Positions 8,512 through 17,212 of a DNA stretch of 34,054 nucleotides are shown piece by piece. A program made the position numbers and the translations under genes. Every line of letters begins with the position of its first letter. Positions within the stretch are counted from its first letter, which is position 1. This stretch comes from DAIUCA01 sp964613675. GTDB taxonomy: Bacteria > Pseudomonadota > Gammaproteobacteria > Competibacterales > Competibacteraceae. Location: the NCBI GenBank assembly GCA_964613675.1, contig CAZTIH010000011.1, positions 1 through 34,054 on the forward strand, in the 5' to 3' direction. A model generated the notes under the pieces. That model saw only the letters and a list, made by a program, of their open reading frames with translations. It did not search any database and was not told the origin of the DNA.

Positions 8512-9126
8512 CTATCGCGCAAAAATCGGTAATAGCATTTCAATGGTGGCGTGTTTGCGTTTTAGGGCCGCTTTGTTGGCAATCAGACGGCTACTAATTT
8601 GCGCAATTAGTTCAAGAGGAACCAATCCGTGGGCGGCCAACGTCTTTCCCGTATCCACCACATCGACGATGCAATCGGCAAGTCCCACCAACGGGGCCAG
8701 TTCCATTGAGCCGTAAAGCTTGATGATTTCCGCTTGACGGCCTTGACGGGCGAAGTGGTTGCGAGCGGCGTTAATGTATTTAGTCGCGACTTTGAGACGG
8801 CGCGGTCGGTGCTGTAACGCATCTTCAAATCCCGCCACCATCAGACGGCATTGGGCAATTTGTAGATCGAGCAGTTCGTACAATCCGCTCCCCCCGTGCT
8901 CCATCAGAACGTCCTTGCCGGCAATTCCCAAATCCGCTGCCCCGTATTGCACAAAGGTTGGGACATCGCTTGCCCGCAATAACAGAATCTGCAAGTCAGG
9001 ACGGTTAGTCGCAAGCAGCAAGCGACGGCTGGTTTCGGGATCATCGACGAGTTCAATGCCCGCTTTGGCGAGCACTGGACGAGTGTCTTCAAAAATGCGG
9101 CCTTTGGACAATGCAAGGGTAATCAT
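8512..9126 (-). CDS. hisG: ATP phosphoribosyltransferase catalytic subunit, short form
   Basis: It catalyses the first step of histidine synthesis, joining ATP and PRPP. Signature segments are LALSKGRIFEDT at the N-terminus, YGAADLGIAGKDVL, RRLKVATKY, and the PRPP-binding stretch ADCIVDVVDTGKTL. At 204 residues it lacks the C-terminal regulatory domain, so it belongs to the short form that works as an octamer with HisZ. hisZ is not in this window and must be elsewhere. Its ATG overlaps the murA stop by 4 nt (ATGA), the usual murA-hisG arrangement of gammaproteobacteria. Confidence 0.96.
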   Translation of the reverse strand: MITLALSKGRIFEDTRPVLAKAGIELVDDPETSRRLLLATNRPDLQILLLRASDVPTFVQYGAADLGIAGKDVLMEHGGSGLYELLDLQIAQCRLMVAGFEDALQHRPRRLKVATKYINAARNHFARQGRQAEIIKLYGSMELAPLVGLADCIVDVVDTGKTLAAHGLVPLELIAQISSRLIANKAALKRKHATIEMLLPIFAR

Positions 9127-10385
9127 GCGGGTAACCGTCGAATTTTCGCGCCCAGCGATGACAGCTTTTCTTCAATACATTCATAGCCTCTGTCGATGTG
9201 ATAAATCCGATCTACCACCGTTTCTCCCTTGGCAACCAATCCCGCCAGCACTAATCCCGCCGATGCCCGCAGGTCCGTCGCCATGAGCGGGGCCGCAGAT
9301 AGTTCCTTCACGCCTTCAGAAATCGCCGTATTGCTTTCCAAGCGAATCTGTGCCCCGAGACGTTGCAGTTCTAAAACGTGCATAAATCGGTTCTCGAACA
9401 CGGTCTCTACAATCGTCCCGACCCCTTCGGCAATGGCATTTAGCGCGACGAATTGGGCTTGCATATCGGTTGGGAAGGCAGGATGTGGTGCGGTACGAAT
9501 GTGAACTGCCTTAGGCCGTTGCCCCCGCATATCCAACTCGATCCAATCTGCACCGACATTAATCCAGGCCCCCGCTTCTTCGAGTTTCTGTAACACCGCT
9601 TCCAAACATTCGGGACAGGTATCTTTGATGCGAACCTTACCGCCTGTAATCGCGGCCGCCACGAGATAAGTCCCCGTCTCGATGCGGTCAGCCAACACGC
9701 GATAATCTACGCCCCCCAGCATTTCCACGCCCTCAATGGTAATAGAATCTGTGCCTGCGCCGTGGATTTTGGCACCCATCGCGTTCAGAAAGCGGGCTAA
9801 ATCGACGATCTCGGGTTCACGGGCCGCGTTCTCAATGACCGTAACGCCTTTGGCTAGAGTTGCTGCCATCATCAGATTTTCGGTGCCCGTCACCGTCACT
9901 AAATCCATGACCAGCCGTGCCCCCTTAAGTCGCTTGGCTTCGGCGTGGATGTAGCCGTTTTCGACGCGAATCTCGGCGCCGAGCTTGATTAGGCCGTTGA
10001 TATGTTGTTCGACAGGTCGCGCACCAATGGCACATCCCCCAGGCAACGACACTTCAGCTCGCCCAAAACGCGCTAACAAAGGGCCGAGCACCAAAATCGA
10101 CGCCCGCATCGTACGGACGAGTTCGTAGGGGGCACAAACACTGTGGAGATTGCGCGGATCGACTTCAATTGCCATGCCTTCGTTGAGTCGAATTTTGGCG
10201 CCCAGTTGGCCAAGCAATTCCATCATCGTGGTGACATCCATGAGATGCGGAACGTTGCGCACAATCACTTTATCGTTGGCGAGGAGGGTTGCCGCGAGGG
10301 TGGGCAGGACGGCATTTTTTGCACCCGACGCTCGGAGTTCCCCAGCTAAAGTAATGCCGCCCTGAATGGCGAGTTTAGCGGTCAT
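9123..10385 (-). CDS. murA: UDP-N-acetylglucosamine 1-carboxyvinyltransferase
   Basis: This cytoplasmic enzyme starts peptidoglycan synthesis by transferring enolpyruvate from PEP to UDP-GlcNAc. The substrate-binding Lys23-Asn24 pair lies in SGAKNAVLP and the catalytic, fosfomycin-sensitive cysteine is Cys118 in PGGCAIGARP. The length of 420 residues and the repeated inside-out alpha/beta halves fit the family. The start overlaps ibaG by 4 nt. Because this window also encodes AnmK, AmgK and MurU, cells may feed UDP-MurNAc past MurA, which in pseudomonads lowers fosfomycin sensitivity. That last point is inference. Confidence 0.97.
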   Translation of the reverse strand: MTAKLAIQGGITLAGELRASGAKNAVLPTLAATLLANDKVIVRNVPHLMDVTTMMELLGQLGAKIRLNEGMAIEVDPRNLHSVCAPYELVRTMRASILVLGPLLARFGRAEVSLPGGCAIGARPVEQHINGLIKLGAEIRVENGYIHAEAKRLKGARLVMDLVTVTGTENLMMAATLAKGVTVIENAAREPEIVDLARFLNAMGAKIHGAGTDSITIEGVEMLGGVDYRVLADRIETGTYLVAAAITGGKVRIKDTCPECLEAVLQKLEEAGAWINVGADWIELDMRGQRPKAVHIRTAPHPAFPTDMQAQFVALNAIAEGVGTIVETVFENRFMHVLELQRLGAQIRLESNTAISEGVKELSAAPLMATDLRASAGLVLAGLVAKGETVVDRIYHIDRGYECIEEKLSSLGAKIRRLPA

Positions 10386-10609
10386 GGAGTGCGGGTTTTG
10401 AGACTCATCGCGTGGATGGCGTTGGAATCGAGTTCAGCTTTAATCGCGTCGTTTACCAAACGATGTTGTTGAATCAAGGTTTTTCCCACAAAAGCCGCAC
10501 TCACGACTTCGGCTTCAAAATGTACATTGTCCGGGGAACGCAGGGTAACTTGGGCGTCTGGGAGCGCGTTTTTAATCAATTGGATGACGAGTTCTGGATT
10601 CATAAACAT
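10382..10609 (-). CDS. ibaG: BolA-family protein IbaG/YrbA
   Basis: This small 75-residue BolA-like protein contains the segments ALPDAQV, VHFEAEVVSAAFVGKTLIQQHRLVN and the C-terminal HAMSLKTRTP. BolA proteins bind monothiol glutaredoxins through a 2Fe-2S cluster; IbaG is linked to acid stress and envelope maintenance. It sits between mlaB and murA as in E. coli. The mlaB stop TGA directly abuts the first ATG. A second ATG two codons later (10603) is an equally possible start. Confidence 0.92.
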   Translation of the reverse strand: MFMNPELVIQLIKNALPDAQVTLRSPDNVHFEAEVVSAAFVGKTLIQQHRLVNDAIKAELDSNAIHAMSLKTRTP

Positions 10610-10918
10610 TCACTCTATTTTGGAAATAAGCCAATCATATAAGCCGGAAATTTGGGCAATCTCCCGAATCTGCGAGGGTAGATTAACCCATTTGAGCGAT
10701 CCGCCTTGTTGTTCGGCGAATACTGCGCAGTCCAGTAGCCACACTAAGGCGACACTGTCGGTCTGGGTGACGTGTGAAAAGTCTAATACGGTCGTGCCCT
10801 TTGCCGAAATAATCGTCGGAATTTTGGAAATAAAACGGTCGATGGATGTAAAAGTTAATGGGCCGTGGAGTTGCCAACGCCCTGGCGCAATTTCGGTCAA
10901 CAAGTCTTGATTTGCCAT
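10610..10918 (-). CDS. mlaB: STAS-domain protein MlaB
   Basis: This 102-residue STAS domain has the 'GPLTFTSIDRF' strand, 'TTVLDFSHVTQTDSVALVWLL' around the conserved Asp-Ser, and a C-terminal helix. In E. coli MlaB binds the MlaF ATPase and is needed for assembly of the MlaFEDB phospholipid transporter. Its ATG shares a base with the mlaD stop (TAATG). The usual mlaC gene between mlaD and mlaB is missing, so mlaD and mlaB are adjoining here. Confidence 0.88.
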   Translation of the reverse strand: MANQDLLTEIAPGRWQLHGPLTFTSIDRFISKIPTIISAKGTTVLDFSHVTQTDSVALVWLLDCAVFAEQQGGSLKWVNLPSQIREIAQISGLYDWLISKIE

Positions 10919-11379
10919 TAGTTACCTGTTCCCAAACCCGTTGCAAATTGACCAATTAAGCGTTCGAGCACCAGCGACGATTGCGTGAGTTCGATTTCCC
11001 CATTTGCCGCGAAATTTTCCGTCGCGCCGCCCGGTTCAAGCCCCACATATTTTTCCCCCAACAATCCCGCTGTCAAAATGCTGGCACTGGTGTCGGTGGG
11101 CAATTGAAAGCGCTTGTCGATGGCGAGGGTCACGATGGCTTCAAAGCGTTCGGGGTCAATGTCGATGTTGGCAACGCGCCCCACCGGCACCCCCGCGACC
11201 GTCACCGGTGCGCTTTGTCGCAAGCCACCCACATCGGTAAATCGCGCGGTCAGGGGGTAGCTGCCGTGAGCGAGGGTACGGCCCCGTTGCCCAACTTGCG
11301 TGGCTAGAAAAATTAGGGACAACAGCCCCAACGCAACGAAGAGGCCCACGGCCAATTCCAGTTCCCGCGATGACAACAT
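10918..11379 (-). CDS. mlaD: Mla phospholipid transporter MCE subunit MlaD
   Basis: This single-pass inner membrane protein has a periplasmic MCE domain that forms a hexameric ring carrying phospholipid between membranes. An N-terminal transmembrane helix (ELAVGLFVALGLLSLIFLA) is followed by the MCE domain (PLTARFTDVGGLR.SAPVTVAGVPVG) and the conserved LLGEKYVGLEPGG. I start at the ATG at 11379 with GGAGG 11 nt upstream. The frame is open further, but only to a TTG at 11397 inside mlaE. The 153-residue length matches short MlaD proteins. It follows mlaE closely and overlaps mlaB by one base. Confidence 0.93.
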   Translation of the reverse strand: MLSSRELELAVGLFVALGLLSLIFLATQVGQRGRTLAHGSYPLTARFTDVGGLRQSAPVTVAGVPVGRVANIDIDPERFEAIVTLAIDKRFQLPTDTSASILTAGLLGEKYVGLEPGGATENFAANGEIELTQSSLVLERLIGQFATGLGTGN

Positions 11380-11386
11380 AAATAAA

Positions 11387-12169
11387 TCAACCTCCAAAAA
11401 ACCAAGCAGTCAGTAAGAAATCGAGGCCCAATACGGCTAACGAACTGTTGACAACCGTTCGCGTGAGGGCTTGGCTGATGCCTTCCGATGTCGGGACCGC
11501 ATCAAAGCCGTTAAACAGGGCAATGAGGTGAATAACGAGGGCAAAGGCCACACTTTTGACGATGATGCCAGGCCAAATATCGCGCCAAAATTCCACCCTC
11601 ATCTGCATTTGTCCCCAAAAAATCCCGCCATCAATCCCTAAACTCGTCACGGCAAGGCCATACGCGCCCAAAATGCCAATGGCCGTAAAAATCGCCGTCA
11701 GTAGCGGAACGACCAACATGCCCGCCCAAAAGCGCGGCGCCAACACGCGAACCGTAGGATCGACCCCCATCAATTCCATACTCGTAAGCTGTTCAGTGGC
11801 TTTGAGATGGCCAATTTCAGCAGTTAACGACGATCCCGCCCGTCCTACATACAACAACGCCGTCAACACAGGGCCGAGTTCGCGGATCAAGCTCAACGCT
11901 ACCACCACGCCCAACGAGGCTTCTGCGCCAAACGCCACTAAGTTGGTGTAGCCCTGTAAACTCAGGACGGCGCCAATAAAGAATCCCGCAATCAAGATGA
12001 TGAGCAGTGAACGCACGCCTAACACCATGATTTGTTTGAAAATGAGTCGAAAGCGCGGCAAAGCCGGTAACAAGGCCCACAGTAGGCTGGGGACGAATAG
12101 GACGAGTCGGCCCAATCCCGCGAGGCTTTGGAGCGTTGTGGCGCCCAACCGAATCAGTAATCCCATCAT
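11387..12169 (-). CDS. mlaE: Mla phospholipid transporter permease MlaE
   Basis: This 260-residue ABC permease of the MlaE family has an amphipathic N-terminal segment and about five or six membrane spans. It includes the family-typical IREL-GPVLTALLYVGRAGSS-TAEIGHLK coupling region, then MELMGVDP and RFWAG. Normally MlaF (ATPase) is encoded immediately upstream, but here the ATG overlaps the purC stop by 4 nt, so mlaF must be elsewhere or replaced. The complex acts on phospholipid transport at the inner membrane and keeps outer-membrane lipid asymmetry. Confidence 0.94.
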   Translation of the reverse strand: MMGLLIRLGATTLQSLAGLGRLVLFVPSLLWALLPALPRFRLIFKQIMVLGVRSLLIILIAGFFIGAVLSLQGYTNLVAFGAEASLGVVVALSLIRELGPVLTALLYVGRAGSSLTAEIGHLKATEQLTSMELMGVDPTVRVLAPRFWAGMLVVPLLTAIFTAIGILGAYGLAVTSLGIDGGIFWGQMQMRVEFWRDIWPGIIVKSVAFALVIHLIALFNGFDAVPTSEGISQALTRTVVNSSLAVLGLDFLLTAWFFGG

Positions 12170-13041
12170 GGGGCCATCAATCGCTTTTGTGCTTCGAGAT
12201 AACGTGCCGTCGTTTGTTGAATGATTTCCGGGGGCAGAGACGGGGCAGGCGCTTGTTTATTCCAATCGAGGGTGTCGAGATAGTCGCGCACGAATTGTTT
12301 ATCAAAACTCGGGGGATTTTTACCCACTTCGTAGTCTCTGACGGGCCAAAAACGCGACGAATCTGGCGTTAACAACTCGTCTATCAGCACTAGTTCCCCC
12401 TGTTCGTCCACCCCAAACTCCATTTTGGTGTCGGCAATAATCACGCCCCGCGTCAACGCATAGGTGGCCGCACGTTCGTAGATTTGCAAGGCAAGATGCC
12501 GAATTTGTTCGGCGAATGGTGCTCCAATCTGCACAACTAGTTGATCGAACGAAATATTTTCGTCATGGGTACCGACGGGGGCCTTGGTCGAGGGGGTAAA
12601 AATGGGTTGGGATAACGCTTCGGCTAGTTGCAGATTAGGCGGTAAGGATAGCCCGCCAATCGCCCCCGTACGGACATAATCCCGCCATCCCGACCCAATC
12701 AGATAGCTCCGCACAATCGCTTCCACCGGCAAGGGACGACATTTTTTCGCGATGACAGCGCGTGGAATCAAGTTGGGGTCGATGAAGGGCAGCGAATCCC
12801 AGTTTCGCGTGGCGCGTTGTAGATGATTCGCCACGATGTCGCCCATCTGTTCAAACCAAAAGCAGGACAGCCGCGTTAATGTCGCTCCTTTTTCGGGGAT
12901 GGGATTCGGTAACACCACATCAAACGCCGATAACCGATCCGTCGCGACGAGCAGTAGATGGTCGTCATCGACTTGGTACAAATCACGGACTTTTCCCCGA
13001 GCGACTAGGGGTAGCGGTAGATGAGATTCAAAAAGCGTCAT
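12166..13041 (-). CDS. purC: Phosphoribosylaminoimidazole-succinocarboxamide synthase
   Basis: SAICAR synthase joins CAIR and aspartate with ATP in purine synthesis. Visible signatures are GKVRDLYQVDDDHLLLVATDR, SAFDVVLPN.IPEKG, the VRSYLIGSGW segment, and EFG...GELVLIDELLTPDSSRFW. The 291-residue length matches the longer, yeast-like type rather than the 237-residue E. coli type. I use the ATG at 13041; the open frame extends nine codons further only to a TTG. There is no strong ribosome site. It overlaps mlaE (ATGA) and follows the GGDEF-EAL gene by about 40 nt, an unusual place for a purine gene. Confidence 0.95.
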   Translation of the reverse strand: MTLFESHLPLPLVARGKVRDLYQVDDDHLLLVATDRLSAFDVVLPNPIPEKGATLTRLSCFWFEQMGDIVANHLQRATRNWDSLPFIDPNLIPRAVIAKKCRPLPVEAIVRSYLIGSGWRDYVRTGAIGGLSLPPNLQLAEALSQPIFTPSTKAPVGTHDENISFDQLVVQIGAPFAEQIRHLALQIYERAATYALTRGVIIADTKMEFGVDEQGELVLIDELLTPDSSRFWPVRDYEVGKNPPSFDKQFVRDYLDTLDWNKQAPAPSLPPEIIQQTTARYLEAQKRLMAP

Positions 13042-13082
13042 GAAAGGGGTCCACAAAACGAAATGCAAAAGTCAATAGGGCC

Positions 13083-14867
13083 TTAATAACGAGATTGCTT
13101 AAGGCTGGCGACAATTTTCGCTAAATCGGGCTGCGGCCGCGAAAATAGAAAACCTTGACCATAATCACAGCCCAAGTGACTGACTAACAGATGTTGTTGA
13201 GGATTCTCAATGCCCTCAATGACGGTAGGGAGGTTAAGCCGTTTGGTGATGTTAACGATTCCCTCCAGCAAAACACGGCAGCGGGGATCGTCGATTTTCC
13301 GCAAAAAAAACGCATCGAATTTGAGAAAATCAAAGGGCAATTCGATGAGACGAGCCAGAGAGGAATGGCCGGTACCAAAGTCGTCAATGGCCGTGGAGAT
13401 TCCGAGCGCACGCAGATTGTTAAGCTGTTGCGATACCCAATCGGCGGAGTTGGCGATCAGGGTTTCGGTAATTTCTAAACGCAAACTCGCGGGATTCACT
13501 TTCCACTGTTCGAGTAGCTCGGCGATGCGTTGACAGATGGTGAGATCTGCAAACTGGGGGCCGGCGATATTGACGGCGACGACAAATTTTCGCTGCGTTG
13601 AGGTGTTACAGCCGATTGCGGCTAGCTCTCGACACGCCTGCACCAATACCCAATCGCCAATTGCCGGTAATAAACCCGCTTCTTCGGCAAAGGGAATGAA
13701 GGCACCAGGGGTCAGTAATCCGCGCTCTGGATGTTGCCAGCGGATCAACGCTTCTACGCTGTGACAAATGCCGGTTTTTAATTCGACAATCGGTTGAAAG
13801 TGCAACCGCAACTCATTGTTTCTAATTGCATGTTTTAACTCATTTTCCAACTTCATCCGTTCAGCGCGACGACGTTGCAGCGTTGGCTCAAAACACACCC
13901 ATTCCCCACGCCCCTGCGCTTTGGCTTGATTGAGGGCGAGATCGGCATCACGTAGCCATGCCGTCGTTTCGCGGTAAGCGGGCTGCTGGGTGTCGATGGA
14001 TTTGTTTAACGCCAGTCCAATCCCCACCGTCAAAGAAATCCAGCGTTCCTCTTGCTTAAAAGGTGCGGTAAACGCCTTCTGCAATGCCCGAGCGAAAGTA
14101 AATGCCTGTTCAGGATTGGATAATGCGTCGCTTAAAATCGCGAATTCGTCGCCGCCAAGGCGGGCCAGTAGATCGCCGTCCTGGCAAATCGACTGCAACC
14201 GTTTCGCAATCTGCACTAACAGTAGATCGCCAATTTGATGGCCGAGATTGGCATTCAGACTCTGAAAACGATCTACATCGACTAGAAATAAGGCTCTCAA
14301 TTCTTGGCGACAGCTTTCGTCAATCAGAAATCGCTTAATGTGGCGAATGAAGTAATGACGGTTAAAGAGTTGGGTGAGCGAGTCATTGTAGAGTCGTTGT
14401 AAGGCTTCTGCACTATCGGTATTGGCATCGGTTAAGTCGCGGCTCGACCCCGCTAAATACAGTGGTTTTCCCGCCTCATCCCAACACCCTAAAGCATAAT
14501 CTGATCGCCAGTGATAGCGTCCTTTCAGATTTCTTAAGCGATAGCGATATTGAATCGGTTCCTTGCTCGGGTCGGCGTTCAGATAAAATTGATGGGCTTC
14601 GATCACGCTATCGAGATCGGCAGGGTGAATCCAGGTATGCCAAACCTTCTGATGAACCGTACGTTCGTCATACCGATACCCCATCCCTGCCCACCAGCGA
14701 CTCGATCCCCAAAGCTGTCGCGTGGCGCAGTCATACCACCACAAGCCATCCTGGCTTCCCTTTGCGACCAGTCGCCAAACAGCAAGTTGTTTAACGTTCT
14801 CATGTTGCTCAAGGCGGGCCGCTTTGAGGGCGTGCAGACAGCGACGAAGAAGAGCGCGAGTGTTCAT
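13083..14867 (-). CDS. PAS-GGDEF-EAL cyclic di-GMP protein
   Basis: This 594-residue cytoplasmic signalling protein has no membrane helix. A PAS-like sensor covers about residues 35-150 (SQDGLWWYDCATRQLWGSS, WHTWIHPAD, then LAGSSRDLTD). The GGDEF domain (about 160-325) has an intact GGDEF at 238-242 and LTQLFNR. The inhibitory RxxD site is replaced by QDGD at 229-232, so product inhibition may be lost. The EAL domain (about 340-590) keeps EAL at 372-374, the E of EITETL, DDFGTG at 495-500, K516/D518 and E551. Both activities, making and breaking c-di-GMP, are possible. The PAS Trp-rich segment suggests an aromatic or haem/flavin ligand only weakly. It lies upstream of purC and the mla genes. 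Confidence 0.92.
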   Translation of the reverse strand: MNTRALLRRCLHALKAARLEQHENVKQLAVWRLVAKGSQDGLWWYDCATRQLWGSSRWWAGMGYRYDERTVHQKVWHTWIHPADLDSVIEAHQFYLNADPSKEPIQYRYRLRNLKGRYHWRSDYALGCWDEAGKPLYLAGSSRDLTDANTDSAEALQRLYNDSLTQLFNRHYFIRHIKRFLIDESCRQELRALFLVDVDRFQSLNANLGHQIGDLLLVQIAKRLQSICQDGDLLARLGGDEFAILSDALSNPEQAFTFARALQKAFTAPFKQEERWISLTVGIGLALNKSIDTQQPAYRETTAWLRDADLALNQAKAQGRGEWVCFEPTLQRRRAERMKLENELKHAIRNNELRLHFQPIVELKTGICHSVEALIRWQHPERGLLTPGAFIPFAEEAGLLPAIGDWVLVQACRELAAIGCNTSTQRKFVVAVNIAGPQFADLTICQRIAELLEQWKVNPASLRLEITETLIANSADWVSQQLNNLRALGISTAIDDFGTGHSSLARLIELPFDFLKFDAFFLRKIDDPRCRVLLEGIVNITKRLNLPTVIEGIENPQQHLLVSHLGCDYGQGFLFSRPQPDLAKIVASLKQSRY

Positions 14868-14908
14868 TCAGCGGAGGGGTGAGGTGAGCAACTTCATGTA
14901 TCGTAGGC

Positions 14909-17212
14909 TTATTTTTTGCGGTTCCGCGCTTGTTGCAACGCTTCACTGAGGGCCGAGTTAACTGGGGTTGTGGATCGAGGTGCTTGCGGAGCCTGTGAGG
15001 AACGCGGCCGTTGTGGGGAACTTGAGGGTTGGGCCGCCCGTTCGGCGAGGTAATCGCGGGGGTCTGCGTCTAAGCGCCGACTCAACGCAATTCGCTTGCG
15101 GGCCACATCAACCGACATCACCTTGACCCGCACCACTTGGCCCACCTTAACCACCTTACGCGGATCATCGACGAATTGTTCGGAGAGCAAAGAGATGTGA
15201 ATCAACCCATCTTGATGGACGCCTAAATCGACAAAGGCCCCAAAATTCGCCACATTGCTCACGACACCCTCCAGAATCATCCCCGGTTGAAGATCATTTA
15301 TCGTCTGGATGCGCTCGTCAAAGTGTGCTGTCTGAAATTGGGGACGGGGATCGCGCCCGGGTTTATTGAGTTCCTGTAGCACATCGCGCACGGTCGGTAA
15401 GCCAAAAAGATCGTCGATAAAGTTTTTTGGATCAAGCGATTGCAACAATTTTTGGTCGCCGATGAGCTGTTTAATGGGTCGGTTACAGGCCGCACTGATC
15501 CGTTCGACGAGAGGGTACGCTTCGGGATGAACCGCCGATGCGTCCAAAGGATGTTCCCCTTCGGGAATTCGCAAAAAACCGGCAGATTGCTCGAAGGTCT
15601 TGGGGCCAAGTCGCGGCACTTTCAGAAGTTCACGGCGATTCTTGAACGCCCCCTGTTCATTGCGATAAGCCACGATCTGCTGGGCTAACCCACTATTCAA
15701 GCCAGCGATGCGCGTTAACAGGGCGGGACTAGCCGTGTTGACATCGACGCCCACCGCATTCACGCAATCTTCCACAACGCCATCCAGACTTTTCGCTAAC
15801 TGCAACGGCGATACGTCGTGCTGGTACTGGCCAACACCAATGGATTTAGGATCGATTTTGACGAGTTCGGCGAGCGGGTCTTGAAGACGTCGGGCGATGC
15901 TCACGGCTCCCCGCAAACTCACATCTAAATCGGGCAATTCCTGGGAAGCGAGTTCTGATGCCGAATACACCGATGCCCCTGCTTCCGAAACCAAGGCTTT
16001 GGTCGCTTTAAGCTGAGGAAATTCCTGAAGTAATTCCGCAACGAGACGATCCGTTTCACGAGAGGCCGTACCGTTTCCAATCGCAATAAGCGCGATCTGA
16101 TGACGACTACAGAGTTCTGCAAGGGCAAATAAACTGTCTTTCCAACGGTTTTGGGGCGGATGCGGGTACAGCGTTGCGGTTTCCAGCACCTTTCCCGTGC
16201 TATCCACGGCGGCGACTTTAATCCCCGTCCGAATGCCTGGATCAATTCCCAAGGTTGGACGACGACCCGCCGGTGCCGCCAATAATAAGTCTTTGAGATT
16301 GGCGCTAAAGACTTGAATCGCTTCAGATTCTGCCCGTTCCCGTAATGTCTGAAAGAGTTCTACTTCAAGGTGGGTGAATAATTTAACTTTCCAGGCCATT
16401 TTTGCCGTGGTCAGTCGCCACGCATCCGCCGGACGGCCTTGATCGCGTAAGGCAAAGTAGCCCGCCACTAGGTGTTCGCCCAATGCCACATGGTCCGCCG
16501 ATAAGGTCAGCTGCAAAATTCCCTCTTGTCGGCCCCGCAACAGGGCTAAAGCACGGTGACCGCGTACTTTTTTCCAGGGTTCTTCGTAATCAAAGTAATC
16601 GGTAAATTTGGCGCCTGAAACTTCCTGGCCGGGGACAACCCGCGATTGCAACATCGCATGTTCTTGTAAATGAGTCCGCAGTTGCGCGATGAGGGGTGCA
16701 GTTTCCGCAAACTGTTCCATCAGAATCTGACGGGCACCATCAAGGGCCGCTTGCAGATCAGTTACCCCGCGTTCGGTAGCTACAAAATCGGCCGCAGCGA
16801 CCTCGGGGCGAATATCGGCTTCGTCCAGTAACCGTTGGGCCAACGGCGCTAACCCCGCCTCTCGGGCAATTTGCGCTTTCGTGCGCCGCTTGGGCTTGAA
16901 GGGGAGATATAAATCTTCTAATTCCGCTTTGGTGGTGACCGATTTCACCGCCTGTTCGAGGTCTGGCGTCAATTTCGCCTGTTCGCGCAGACTACTGAGG
17001 ATGGTTTCACGACGATTTTCTAACTCGCGCAGGTAAACAACGCGGTCCGCGAGATAACGTAGCTGGGTATCGTCAAGCCCACCGGTCAGTTCCTTACGAT
17101 AACGAGCGATGAAGGGGACCGTCGCCCCGCCATCGAGAAGCGCAATAGCGGCGTTGATCTGCGCCGGGGCAACCGTCAGTTCCGATGCAATCCGCGCCGC
17201 TACCTCATTCAT
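14909..17212 (-). CDS. tex: Tex family transcription accessory / RNA-binding protein
   Basis: This 767-residue homologue of Tex/Spt6 has the conserved N-terminal helical region (TVPFIARYRKE-TGGLDD). A YqgF/RNase H-like domain begins near residue 318 (LGIDPGIRTG). Helix-hairpin-helix segments follow (NTASPALLTRIAGLNSGLA and NRRELLKVPRLGPKTFEQ). A C-terminal S1 RNA-binding domain lies at about 645-714 (GMILEGVVSNVANFGAFVDLG). A low-complexity Ser/Pro/Gln tail ends the protein. Tex binds nucleic acid and RNA polymerase-related complexes; its exact role is unsettled. The ATG overlaps the rraA stop (ATGA), so both are in one operon. Confidence 0.96.
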   Translation of the reverse strand: MNEVAARIASELTVAPAQINAAIALLDGGATVPFIARYRKELTGGLDDTQLRYLADRVVYLRELENRRETILSSLREQAKLTPDLEQAVKSVTTKAELEDLYLPFKPKRRTKAQIAREAGLAPLAQRLLDEADIRPEVAAADFVATERGVTDLQAALDGARQILMEQFAETAPLIAQLRTHLQEHAMLQSRVVPGQEVSGAKFTDYFDYEEPWKKVRGHRALALLRGRQEGILQLTLSADHVALGEHLVAGYFALRDQGRPADAWRLTTAKMAWKVKLFTHLEVELFQTLRERAESEAIQVFSANLKDLLLAAPAGRRPTLGIDPGIRTGIKVAAVDSTGKVLETATLYPHPPQNRWKDSLFALAELCSRHQIALIAIGNGTASRETDRLVAELLQEFPQLKATKALVSEAGASVYSASELASQELPDLDVSLRGAVSIARRLQDPLAELVKIDPKSIGVGQYQHDVSPLQLAKSLDGVVEDCVNAVGVDVNTASPALLTRIAGLNSGLAQQIVAYRNEQGAFKNRRELLKVPRLGPKTFEQSAGFLRIPEGEHPLDASAVHPEAYPLVERISAACNRPIKQLIGDQKLLQSLDPKNFIDDLFGLPTVRDVLQELNKPGRDPRPQFQTAHFDERIQTINDLQPGMILEGVVSNVANFGAFVDLGVHQDGLIHISLLSEQFVDDPRKVVKVGQVVRVKVMSVDVARKRIALSRRLDADPRDYLAERAAQPSSSPQRPRSSQAPQAPRSTTPVNSALSEALQQARNRKK

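Noticed and set aside
8759..9286. 175-residue plus-strand open frame opposite hisG/murA
   Set aside because: Antisense shadow of two conserved genes, Ser/Arg-rich with no motif.
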